From the NCBI RefSeq assembly GCF_026151205.1, contig NC_087076.1:13315675-13379674 (forward strand): a stretch of DNA of 64,000 nucleotides. Reading direction: 5' to 3'. The translations under genes were made by a program, and so were the position numbers. Position 1 is the stretch's first letter; the number at the start of each line of letters is the position of its first letter. Shown here one piece after another: positions 1-10,227 of this stretch. The stretch is from Bolinopsis microptera. Lineage: Eukaryota; Ctenophora; Tentaculata; Lobata; Bolinopsidae. Under the pieces are notes generated by a model. The model had not been told where the DNA came from, did no database searches, and worked only from the letters and a program-made list of their open reading frames with translations.

Positions 1-258
1 ACAAAACCACAAGGAATAGGCAACTGTATTGTTCAATACTTCGTCGCTAGCTTGGTCCCAAAATGTTGAGATTAAACAAAGCGATTAAGAATTTTTGCAT
101 TATTCAAGAAGGGGACACACCCATCACATTGTTGTAAAATACAGCATGAACTTTTGTTAACTTATGTATGGAGTTATCGAAAAAATGTTCTACTTATATC
201 ACGAGATCATAACCGACAAAGGGTACCTAAACCTCTAACCACTTGCACTCCCCATCAG

Positions 259-3200
259 TGTTGCAAAAGACTACAACAGACTGCTCAAGTTTGGAGACAG
301 CTTGTACCGGTGCAAGCAGCTGAAGCGCGCGGCGCTGGGTCGCATGATGACCATCATGAAGCGTCAGAACAGTTCTCTTTTGTATCTGGAACAAGTTAGG
401 CAGCATCTCGGCAGATTACCTTCTATTGACCCCAATACTCGTACACTTCTGCTCTTCGGGTACACTTCTTTCTTGTTTATAATTATCACTTTGTTTCATA
501 TATTTTCTTCAAGTGTAGTGCATGTTTGCTATGGAGTGATATTCGTGTTTTTGTGAAATTGAGTATTCGAAAAGGATTGCGACGACTTCAATCGAATGAA
601 TAAGATATCGCCAATTAATGATTGTCATTAGTTTTATTGCAAAACGGACGGAAAACTTAATGTAATTAAAACTTTTAAAGTGTCTAAACGTTTAGTACAG
701 ACAGATCCGTCTAAAAAAATCGATCTGCTGACACTCCAAGCTTTCAGAGGTTTTTTGACGTTTTTGAGTCCCATTAGGTGCCCTTTATGGCTGACCAACT
801 TTTCCAAACTTTTCCACTTGTCTTAAGGCCACTTTTGCCACTTTACCACTTTTTACCACCTTTTTTGTTTGTCGAATATCTTTAGTTGTGAACATCGTAA
901 AAGGTTGCGGATCAATCGAGTGTGTTCATATTATCAGGAAGAAAAACTTTTGTTCAAACAATTTTTACGTCAGATAATAAGTTAATTGGATAATTATCAA
1001 TTAACTAATTAGCAAAATTCTAAAAAATTTTTATTGGCTAAAAATGATCGGAATAGCTTAAAACACGGAGAAAAGTAGTTTTTAGAAAAAATTTTAAAAT
1101 TTTTCACTTACATTTTTTTTTCGAGACTTACAAAAAATTTCGAAAATTAAAAAAATTTTTCCGCCAAAAGTGATCAAATCGCATGAAACACGGATAAAAA
1201 TGCCTTTCTAAAAAACGTAGTGAATTTTTCGTTTCAAGAAAACTTAAATCGCCAATATTTGTAGTTGGAGTTCAGTAAATCTCGGCAGATTTTAGTAATC
1301 AGGAATTAGTATTACTAAGTGAAGAGGTCTGAAACTGAAAAACGTTAACCATACGATCGCGCGGCGATATAAGAGTTTCATAAACTAATTTTCACAGAAA
1401 CTGCACCAATGGCACAGTCAAGATCGAAACGATAGCCTGCTGTACTGTCATTTTATTGATTTCAATGATGAATCAGTGGGGTTAAGATAATCACATTTGT
1501 AATAAAATATAAATAAAACATCTCTGTACCGTCAATTGTGCTAGTCTAAACCAGCCTACCTGTATTACCAGACCTCTTCTTTTCCTCGACAATCAAACCA
1601 AGTTGCTCATATCGCATTTGGTGAGTGATGTAAGTAGTAATACATATCGAGCTGTATTCAATCACAAAACGACACAATGCAATACGTGTATATTATATTA
1701 TGGCCCTTAATGAGGTATATGAAACGTTCTATATCGTACACTTCTCGTTTCTCCCGTGAGAGGCCCAGTATGGAGAGGTTTTACAGTTTATCACGAAAAC
1801 GTCTACTTGGCCTCATGGCTCAAAGAAGGCAAGAAAAGACCAGAAAGCTTTCAACTCGCTCTTTTCAATGCCCGTCCATCTGTCCCACATTAATCCTGAG
1901 CTGATCATCATAGCCCCGAATATCCTACGGGAAGAACCTGTATTTTTACCTCACGACGCGGACGTCCGGATTTCAAATCAACACCCTCAATAACATTAAC
2001 AATCCTTCCTGATCAGAATCTGTCTCTATTAGCAATTTCCAAAATATCCTGACTCTCGTGGAATATTTCACTGAATTAATTATTACCGGTTCTTTACTAC
2101 CCCTTGCCCGTCACTCGTATCTACATCTTACCCTTGCCAGTATGTTACCCTTGCTGATTTTACGTTTAGCCGACCCTGACATATGGGGGTGATTTGAGGT
2201 ATCCAGCATAGCAAATGAAGCGGTATGCAGAACAATACAAAACAAGTCACAGTTGATGTTGGAAGGTGTATTTACACTTGCTTTCTGGACCTGGCTGTTC
2301 CTTAGTTTCCTTGATCTGTTCTTACCTTCTTCGAACTGTAAATGAGCCATTTAATGAGGCCAAGTATACTTTTTCGTGATAAACTTTAAAACGTCTCTAT
2401 ACCGGGTTTCTCATTAAGAGCCATATAATATACACGTATTGTGTCGTATTCTGATTGAATACAGCTCGTTATGTATAAGTTTCAATACCTACAACACTAC
2501 TATATATATAGTTAGTGTTATATATAACAAATAATTTGAATGACAGGATGGATTACTGAGGGCACTGTGTTAAGGTGATTTGAATGACAGGATGGATTAC
2601 CGAGGGCACTGTGTTAAGGTGATTTAAGTGGGTCCCACTCCCCACCGACCATTCTTCTTTGTGTCATGAATACTTGCTTCATCATCTCCTTTTAATAAAA
2701 ATCACGGTGTCTTTATTGACTAAGCGCATTACTACTTACATCACCCACCAAATGCGATATGAGCAACTTGGTTTGATTGTCGAGGAAAAGAAGAGGTCTG
2801 GTAATACAGGTAGGCTGGTTTAGACTAGCACAATTGACGGTACAGAGATGTTTTATTTATATTTTATTACAAATGTGATTATCTTAACCCCACTGATTCA
2901 TCATTGAAATCAATAAAATGACAGTACAGCAGGCTATCGTTTCGATCTTGACTGTGCCATTGGTGCAGTTTCTGTGAAAATTAGTTTATGAAACTCTTAT
3001 ATCGCCGCGCGATCGTATGGTTAACGTTTTTCAGTTTCAGACCTCTTCACTTAGTAATACTAATTCCTGATTACTAAAATCTGCCGAGATTTACTGAACT
3101 CCAACTACAAATATTGGCGATTTAAGTTTTCTTGAAACGAAAAATTCACTACGTTTTTTAGAAAGGCATTTTTATCCGTGTTTCATGCGATTTGATCACT

Positions 3201-6200
3201 TTTGGCGGAAAAATTTTTTTAATTTTCGAAATTTTTTGTAAGTCTCGAAAAAAAAATGTAAGTGAAAAATTTTAAAATTTTTTCTAAAAACTACTTTTCT
3301 CCGTGTTTTAAGCTATTCCGATCATTTTTAGCCAATAAAAATTTTTTAGAATTTTGCTAATTAGTTAATTGATAATTATCCAATTAACTTATTATCTGAC
3401 GTAAAAATTGTTTGAACAAAAGTTTTTCTTCCTGATAATATGAACACACTCGATTGATCCGCAACCTTTTACGATGTTCACAACTAAAGATATTCGACAA
3501 ACAAAAAAGGTGGTAAAAAGTGGTAAAGTGGCAAAAAGTGGCCTTAAGACAAGTGGAAAAGTTTGGAAAAGTTGGTCAGCCATAAAGGGCACCTAATGGG
3601 ACTCAAAAACGTCAAAAAACCTCTGAAAGCTTGGAGTGTCAGCAGATCGATTTTTTTAGACGGATCTGTCTGTACTAGTTTGAGAATAATTCAAAACGAC
3701 GATTAAAAAGCTATTTAGTCAGAGTCGTAGTTTTATTCTCTTAGAAATGGGTCCTCTACAGGAACATTGCAGGAACAGTGCACATCTTTTCACATTTGTG
3801 CATTGTGCAATATATTACTTAGTGTAAGGAGTGTCCCTAAACTCCCTTTTAAAGTATGTGACTAAAACATTTAGGTGCCTAGTCGACTTGCAGTGTAGAT
3901 AAGTCAGATTATTCGTTGCAACCAGTAAACAACCGGGGGTAGGATTTGGCCGGGGCCGGGGCCGGGAATGTCCAAATTTTGCCGGGGCCGGGAATTGGCC
4001 GTTCTGGAATTTGGCCGGGGCCGGGGCCGGGCCGTGAATTTAATAAATCCACGGCCAAGTTAGAACTTTTCAGGACTTAGGATCTGAACTTATTTTTACA
4101 TGACATTATAATGTTCGTATCAATTGAACAGTTTAGAAGGTAATTAGATTTCATATATAATATTTTGGTAAAATAATTTTGTTCAGCTGAAACAGTAAAT
4201 AAAAGTTGGCACTCTGGACATCATCCTTTCAAAATTGAAAATCCATTTTAAGATTTATATGAAAGTTTTAGGCCGATTTCGATCAAAAATTCCCGGCCAA
4301 ATTCCCGGCAAAAATTGAAAATCGGCCGGGGCCGGGAAGAAATAGCTCCCCCGGCGCCGGGATTTCACGGCGCCGGGAATCCCGGTCGATTACTGGTTGC
4401 AACCTCCAAAATTACAAGAGCCATATCTAACAATACCCCACCCAGGTTCCCAAATTACAAGAGCCATATCTAACAATACCCCACCCAGGTTCCCAAATGT
4501 AGGAAAGTCCTCTTTTGTAAACCAGATAACACGCGCTAACGTGGAAGTACAGCCGTACGCGTTCACCACAAAGTCGCTCTACGTGGGACACACTGACTAT
4601 CAGTATTTGAGATGGCAGGTTATTGATACTCCTGGGATACTTGACAAGCCCCTGGAGGACAGGAATACTATTGAGATGCAGGTGAGTGCGGGAGTGCTGA
4701 ATAAGTGCTGAATTAGTGCTGAATTAATGCACTTTAAATAAGTGCTGAATTAGTGCACTTTAAATTAGTGCTGAATAAGTGCACTTTAAATTCTTACAAT
4801 TCTCATCCTTTATAAAATAGCACAGCTCTTAGTCCCAGACTCCCATGATCTTTGTAGGGGTCAACTTATTTCCAACGACGAGGCTGATATAAGAATGGCG
4901 TGTTTATTAAAGTATCTCATCGTACCTCTCCATACTAAACAAAATTCGTTCTTCAGGCCATCACTGCTCTAGCGCATCTACGCGCGTGCGTGGTGTGCGT
5001 CCTGGACATCAGCGAGCAATGTGGATACTCTCTGAAACAGCAGTGCGAACTGTTCGACAACATCAAGCCACTCTTCGCTAACAAGCCTATCATTGTAGCT
5101 CTCAACAAGATCGATGCTAGGAAACCTGAGGATCTCTCTCAAGAGGAAAAGGTTTGTTTAAATAATCTGATAAGGTTGGATAATTTTATGAATGTGCCAT
5201 GTGTGTGCAATTGATTGTACAGCTTATGTTTTTGACCTTTTTACTGAAAACTTATTTTATTTTAAATTTTATCGGATGTTTTCTGATTAGAATCGAGTCA
5301 CATACAACTTTTATCGAAAACTTAATCTTATCGGCTAATAGAATTTAATTCAATTATTACCTAGGTAATTTCACAAGGTAGTTAAATTAATCATATTAAA
5401 TTAATGCCTTTGAGCGTTCATTTTAATGTCCGTTCAAAATTATGTCCATTTACGAAATGTCCGGTCAAATAACGTCCGATTTCTGCTAGAACCGAGTCAC
5501 ATACAACTTTTATCGAAAACTTAATCTCATAGCTATAATAGAATTTAATTTAGTTATTTACCTGGGTATTGTTTGAATATATTAAGGAAATTACTATCAC
5601 AAACTATACTTCACCAAGAGATGTTATTTTATCACGTTATTATGAAGTTATAACAACCTCTTCTCTACAGAATCTACTAGAAGAGACGTTTAAGAAGAAC
5701 GCAAACGTGTTGGTTATCCCAATGTCCACTCTGACTCAGGAGGGAGTGTCTGAAGTACAGAACACAGCCTGTGATGCTCTTCTTGCTCACAGGATCGAGC
5801 AGAAGATGGCAGGAAACAAGGTCAATAATATATGTACCTTGTTTCAAACTCTTTTTTCTCAAAACTTACATTTTTTTTCAGTAAAGAAAAATTAATAATA
5901 CAGTTTTATGTGGTCTAGAGTAAACCAAGACTATCATTGCTGAAACTTATGTTTAAACAGGTTGAAAACATCCTGAACAGACTTCACGTAGCCGTCCCCA
6001 AAGCTTCCCAAGAAGTTCGAGCACCCCACATTCCGCAAGGAGTACTTGCCCGCCGTGTTGCCGGATACGTTAAGCCTGCTGAGATACGCAAGTTGGAGCG
6101 AGACATGGAACTGGAGTTGGGAGATGATTATATTCTCGACCTTAAGAAACACTACGATCTACCTAATCCTGATGATAAGTATGTGAAGCCGCCTTTAAAT

Positions 6201-7889
6201 ATTACTTTTGTAATATTTTAATCTATTTTAAAGTTGGGAATATTGCACCAAATTGGTCGAGAGGGGGGCCCCTCGAGACAAGTTTATAGCCTGATTGTTT
6301 AGGCGATCACACATCAACCATAAAAACTACTGTTTAGCAACCTTTATATTATCATTAGTTACGAGCTTTGTATTTCAGGTATGATGACATTCCAGAAGTT
6401 TGGGAAGGGCACAACATCGCTGATTTTGTCGACCCAGATATTGTGACTAAACTAGATGAACTGGAGAAGGTAGTATTACCCAGCATTTATTGTTATATTC
6501 TACAAATAAGTAGTGTTATCTTGGCCTCTTCAACAATCAACATGATATATTATCCTCAATTTATAATATTTCTATCCAATGATTGGTCTGATTTCAATTA
6601 TTACTTAAATTCCCCTGCACAGGAAGAAGCGATGCTAGAAGAAGCAGGTGTTTATGAAAGTGAAGATGAGAATTTGACGGAGGAGCAAAAGGATATACGA
6701 GAAAAAGCGGGTCTCATAAGAAAAGAGAAGGCCATAATCCGACACAAACATAGACTTAACAAACACAGGTATTTCGTGTTTATTCCCTCTTTTGCGCACG
6801 TTTGTACTTAGTTGGCAGCACCCATTTCTTCCCACGAGTGTAATTTAATGACAAATTGTTAAAATTCCTAGAAACCGCAAGAATTAGCCTATTTAAAAAA
6901 GTAAACATTCTTAAGTATTGGCATTGGTAAGTGGCATTTCTACTTACCATTGCAAAAATCTCAAGAATTGGAATTGCCACTAACCATCGAAACACACTTT
7001 TCAGTAATCGAACCCCAATGAGTGAAAGGGTGGTCAGGAAGAAACAGGGTATAAAACGTGCCCGAAGTATATCCAGAATGTCCCAAGACGAGTCCATGGA
7101 GGTTGATACTAAATTCCAGACGAAGAAAGTAAAGCCCGGTCGGGACGTCAGTGGTCTCCGAGATGCAAAAATGGTCAGTTTTAGGAAGTTGTTCTGTGGT
7201 TGACTCTCCCCTGTGTGGGTTTGGTGTTATTGTGTAGCACTATCACAAGTGTCAGCATAATGTTATCTTAAATGATGGGTGGAAGTGTTTAAATAATCAA
7301 CCTTAGTTGTCTTAAGCCTTGGCAAGGCTGCCTTGCTCTAAGGAAAACCACGAAGTAAGCTATGAATATCGCGCGTTATTAAGCGCGTAATTCGGCCTGT
7401 TTCATTCGGATTTGTTACATCGCGCCACGCGGGTGTCGTTTTTAACAAAGAAAGCACATTTTTAGTGCTGATCAGCACATGTCACTTTATATATTTTGTA
7501 CGCGCGTCCACGCCTCTCAAATTAAACGTGGTGCAGGCAGGGGCTGAGGGGCCACCCTTAATTTCCAAGTGGCCTGGCTTGGGTCTAACTCATAATCCAC
7601 GGTATAATATCATTACATAGCATATCGTGGGCGTAGCATTTAATAACGTATTCAGTCCTCGACACCCACACATGCCGTGCGTGATGCGCGCTGTTCAGGC
7701 ATTATAGTCTTACGTAATTCAGTTAATACTAGCCGACGGATATGACTACACATTATATTATTATAATAATAAATTATGTAATGGAAATAATAAGTAACAT
7801 TTTAACAATAAACCATATTAGAAAGCCGTGCTCACTACCATTTTGTTCAGGTCAAAGAAGTTCGAAAAAAGATGAAGAAATCTCAATAA
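259..7889 (+). CDS. GTPBP4: NOG1 / GTPBP4 nucleolar GTPase, 9 exons, 5' partial, 3' end damaged
   Basis: NOG1 is a nucleolar GTPase that acts in 60S ribosomal subunit biogenesis. Exons read from splice sites and conserved protein: 259-459, 4489-4681, 4957-5151, 5671-5820, 5961-6178, 6379-6469, 6623-6768, 7005-7173 and 7851-7889; phases agree at every junction. Exon 1 gives [17 protein letters not shown] and [18 protein letters not shown]. The P-loop NVGKSS (4495-4515) is completed across the first intron, followed by the switch/G3 segment DTPGILD, NKID (G4) in exon 3, the STLTQEGV segment in exon 4, ARRVAGY and [10 protein letters not shown] in exon 5, WEGHNIADF in exon 6 and [11 protein letters not shown] in exon 8. 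The N-terminal ~110 residues lie upstream of the window. The last exon starts [12 protein letters not shown] and then meets TAA; the expected KMN-FGK-GEADR continuation can be read only by changing frame twice, right where sequence quality collapses. I infer sequencing error rather than true loss. Identity is secure. Confidence 0.95.
694..3676. mobile_element. Foldback-type element with ~948-bp terminal inverted repeats
   Basis: The arm 694-1641 reappears in reverse complement at 2728-3676 with only scattered mismatches; the outer ends read AGTACAGACAGATCCGTC and its complement. A second, more diverged inverted pair lies inside (about 1650-1850 against 2300-2480). The flanks allow a TA target duplication (TA|GTACAG ... 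CTGTAC|TA), but this is not certain. No transposase ORF is present, so the element is non-autonomous. It sits inside the 460-4488 intron of the NOG1 gene. The near-identical arms suggest recent insertion or gene conversion between arms. Confidence 0.85.
2535..2625. repeat. Two tandem copies of a 44-bp unit
   Basis: TTTGAATGACAGGATGG begins at 2535 and again at 2579; the copies differ at one base (ATTACTGAG / ATTACCGAG). The duplication lies in the right half of the foldback element, between the inner and outer inverted repeats. Confidence 0.85.
3923..4395. mobile_element. hAT-type MITE, 473 bp, with 8-bp target site duplication
   Basis: The element starts CAGTAAACAACCGG and ends CCGGTCGATTACTG, giving short inverted termini that begin with CAG. 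It is flanked on both sides by the same 8 bases, GTTGCAAC (3915-3922 and 4396-4403). An 8-bp duplication with CAG-type ends is the hAT hallmark. The ends are packed with GGCCGGGG and CCCGGC runs that can pair; the centre is AT-rich. It has no coding capacity and lies in the NOG1 intron, 85 bp before an exon. Confidence 0.85.
4410..4495. repeat. 43-bp tandem duplication covering a splice acceptor
   Basis: ATTACAAGAGCCATATCTAA and the following CCCCACCCAG|GTTCCCAAA occur twice, 43 bp apart. The second CAG (4486-4488) is the acceptor that fits the NOG1 frame. The first (4443-4445) is an identical potential acceptor whose use would shift the frame, because 43 is not a multiple of 3. Confidence 0.8.
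7174..7850 (+). other. Last NOG1 intron
   Basis: GTCAGT donor at 7174 and TTTTGTTCAG acceptor ending at 7850. Nothing coding is seen. The only structure noted is a perfect 14-bp palindrome, GTGCTGATCAGCAC, at 7465-7478. Confidence 0.6.
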
Positions 7890-7932
7890 AGATGAACCAG
7901 TTTGGAAAGGGCTGGTGAACGATCGCTTTTGA

Positions 7933-7957
7933 AAAAAAAAAAAAAAAAACAACCCCC

Positions 7958-7988
<31 letters not shown>

Positions 7989-8499
7989 GAAAAAAAAAAA
8001 AAAAAAACCCCAAACACCAAAAAAAAAAAAAACAAAAAAAAAAAGGGGGGGGGACGACCCAATAAAAAAAGGAAGGGGGGGACCCCCTTTTTGGGAAAAA
8101 AAAAAAAAAAAAAAAGGGGAAAAAAAAAAAAAAAAAAAAAAAAAAATCAAAAGGCAAGGGGCCCAACCCCCAAGGAAAACCCCCCCCCCTTTTTTCCGCC
8201 CTTTTCCCCACAACACCGCCCCCAAAAAAAAACCCCCCCCCCACCCCAAAATTTTTTAAAACCCTCCACCCCCAAAAACGGGGCCGGGGCCCTCCCCCCC
8301 CCCCCCCCCCCTTTTTTCCCAAAACCCTTTTTCCAACTTTTCCCAAAAAAACTTTCCCCCCCCACCCCCCCCACCCTTTCGGCATTATAGTCACTAACCA
8401 AAAAACCACATTCCCAAAAATTTTTTTTTTTTAAAAAAAAAATTACAAAAAAAACCAAAAAACCCTCCCCCCCCCGGCCAAAAAAAAATTCCAAAAAAA

Positions 8500-8532
<33 letters not shown>

Positions 8533-9640
8533 ACCGTTCCCCAAAAGGGGCCAAAAACGACCAAAAATTTTTTTTTTGGGGGGGCCCCCCCCCCCCCCCC
8601 TTTTTTTTTTCCCACAAACCAAAACCCTCCCCCGGGGTTTTTTTCCCAAAAAAAAAAACCCTTCCCCCCCCAAAAACCCCCCAAAAAAAAACCACCCCCC
8701 CCCCCCCCCCCCAAACCCCAAATTAAAACCTTTTCAACCCCCCCCCAAAACCCCCCCCCCCTTTCTAAAACGAACCCAAAAAATTAAAAAAACCTTCCCC
8801 CCCCCCAAAACCCCCCCCCCCCCCCCCCCCCAAAACCCCCCCCCCAACCCCCAAAAAACAACTGGCCCCAAAAAACAAACCCCCACCCTTTTCCCCCCCC
8901 CACCCCCCACCCCAACTTTTCCCCCTTTTTTTAAAACCAAAAAACCCCCCCCCCCCCCCCCCTTTTTAACCCAAAAAAAACCTAATTTATGAAAATTTTT
9001 TTTAAAATTTTTAAAAACCAAAAAAAACGCCGGTTTTTAAAATTTATAAAAAAGGGGGACTGATCTAAGTCAAATTTTCCCTTTAAATTACTTTTTTTCC
9101 CTTCGACCTGTTATTTCCCCCCAAACCGCTAAGACCCCTAAAATAGGAAAATTTTTTAAAATTTAAATTTTCGTAAAACCCCAGGTTATCCCCCGGGGGA
9201 AAGGTAACCCCCTTTTTTTTAAACGAAATATTTTGTTCAAAAACCAAAACCGGGTTTTAAAAAAATATTTCTTAAAAAACCCCAAAATTTTAAAAAGGGC
9301 TGGGGCCAGGAATGCCCAATTTTTAGGGGAGCCTCGTTTAGGGGTAAGTCTTCCTTTTTTTGGAAATTAAAAAATTTTGTTTTTTGGGTAAATTTTTAAA
9401 ATTTAAATTTAAATTAAAAGCCTTTATTAAATTTTGAAATTTAAACTTTTAAATTTCTTTTGGCCCAAACGTTAAATTCCAGTTAAAACGGGATGGGTAA
9501 AAAAAAGACATACCAGGGGGGGTAACCGGGGATTTAAAATTTAAAAATAACCTAATTTAAATTTTAAAACCATGTTTTTTTATTTTGTTTTATTTTGGTT
9601 TTCCCCCTTTTTTTTTTAAAATTTTGGTTAAGATTTCATT
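7933..9640. other. Homopolymer-dominated, probably erroneous sequence
   Basis: From 7933 to about 9060 the sequence is almost only runs of A, C, G and T of 4-40 bases, with no biological structure I can recognise. Homopolymer inflation then fades and ends near 9640. It starts inside the final NOG1 exon just after two apparent frameshifts. This pattern fits unpolished or mis-called long-read sequence, or a failed consensus. All long ORFs here (poly-Lys, poly-Phe, poly-Gly, poly-Pro) are artefacts of the runs. Confidence 0.8.
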
Positions 9641-10227
9641 TTAAAGTTATAGCACAGATATTTGGTTTTATGTTATTTAAAGGATTTTAATCTTGAGTCT
9701 AAGTTTTCTCATTCTTATTGTTAAAAGTTAAATTTGGTCGAGGTTTCATTAAGTTATACTACAGATATATGGTTTAAAACTTTGAAATGCATACTGAATA
9801 GCAAACGAAATGTGAAATGACTCAAAAGCTTGAAATTTCAAATAAAATTGAACTTAACAATGAAATGTTGAAAACAGTCAGTTCCAATGGAACAATGATT
9901 ACTTTCATGCTGAATGGTAATAGTGTAAGGGTTTAGTTAAAACATAATTTATGATTAAATTAACAACCTAATGCTGGTGTTAATATATGATAAATAATAA
10001 TTGAATGATGTATTGATGACATAAAACTGCAATTTTCAACCAAGCATATTTTAACGAATTTTACTTTAACTCTTATAAACGTTACTGAAATACATGCTAT
10101 AAAATACTACGAACAACAGCTTTCTACCCAGCTGACACACAAAAACACAGGTCATAGTTCAAAAGCGAAGCATAAAAAACATTAACAGCAATCAACATTT
10201 AAACTAAAAATCAACCCCGCCTTCAAT
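9641..10227. other. Gene-free stretch downstream of the minus-strand membrane-protein gene
   Basis: Sequence looks normal again here. It probably contains the 3' UTR of the gene at 10228-13886. An imperfect direct repeat is visible: TTTCATT..AAGTTATA.CACAGATAT.TGGTTT near 9635 and again near 9745. Confidence 0.4.

Noticed and set aside
3940-4395. GC-rich block that looks like a CpG island or promoter
   Set aside because: It is bounded by an 8-bp target duplication and inverted termini, so the GC-richness belongs to a hAT MITE.
7818-9021. Several long ORFs on both strands rich in Lys, Pro, Gly and Phe
   Set aside because: They are translations of homopolymer runs in a low-quality stretch; no family, no splice context, frames overlap everywhere.
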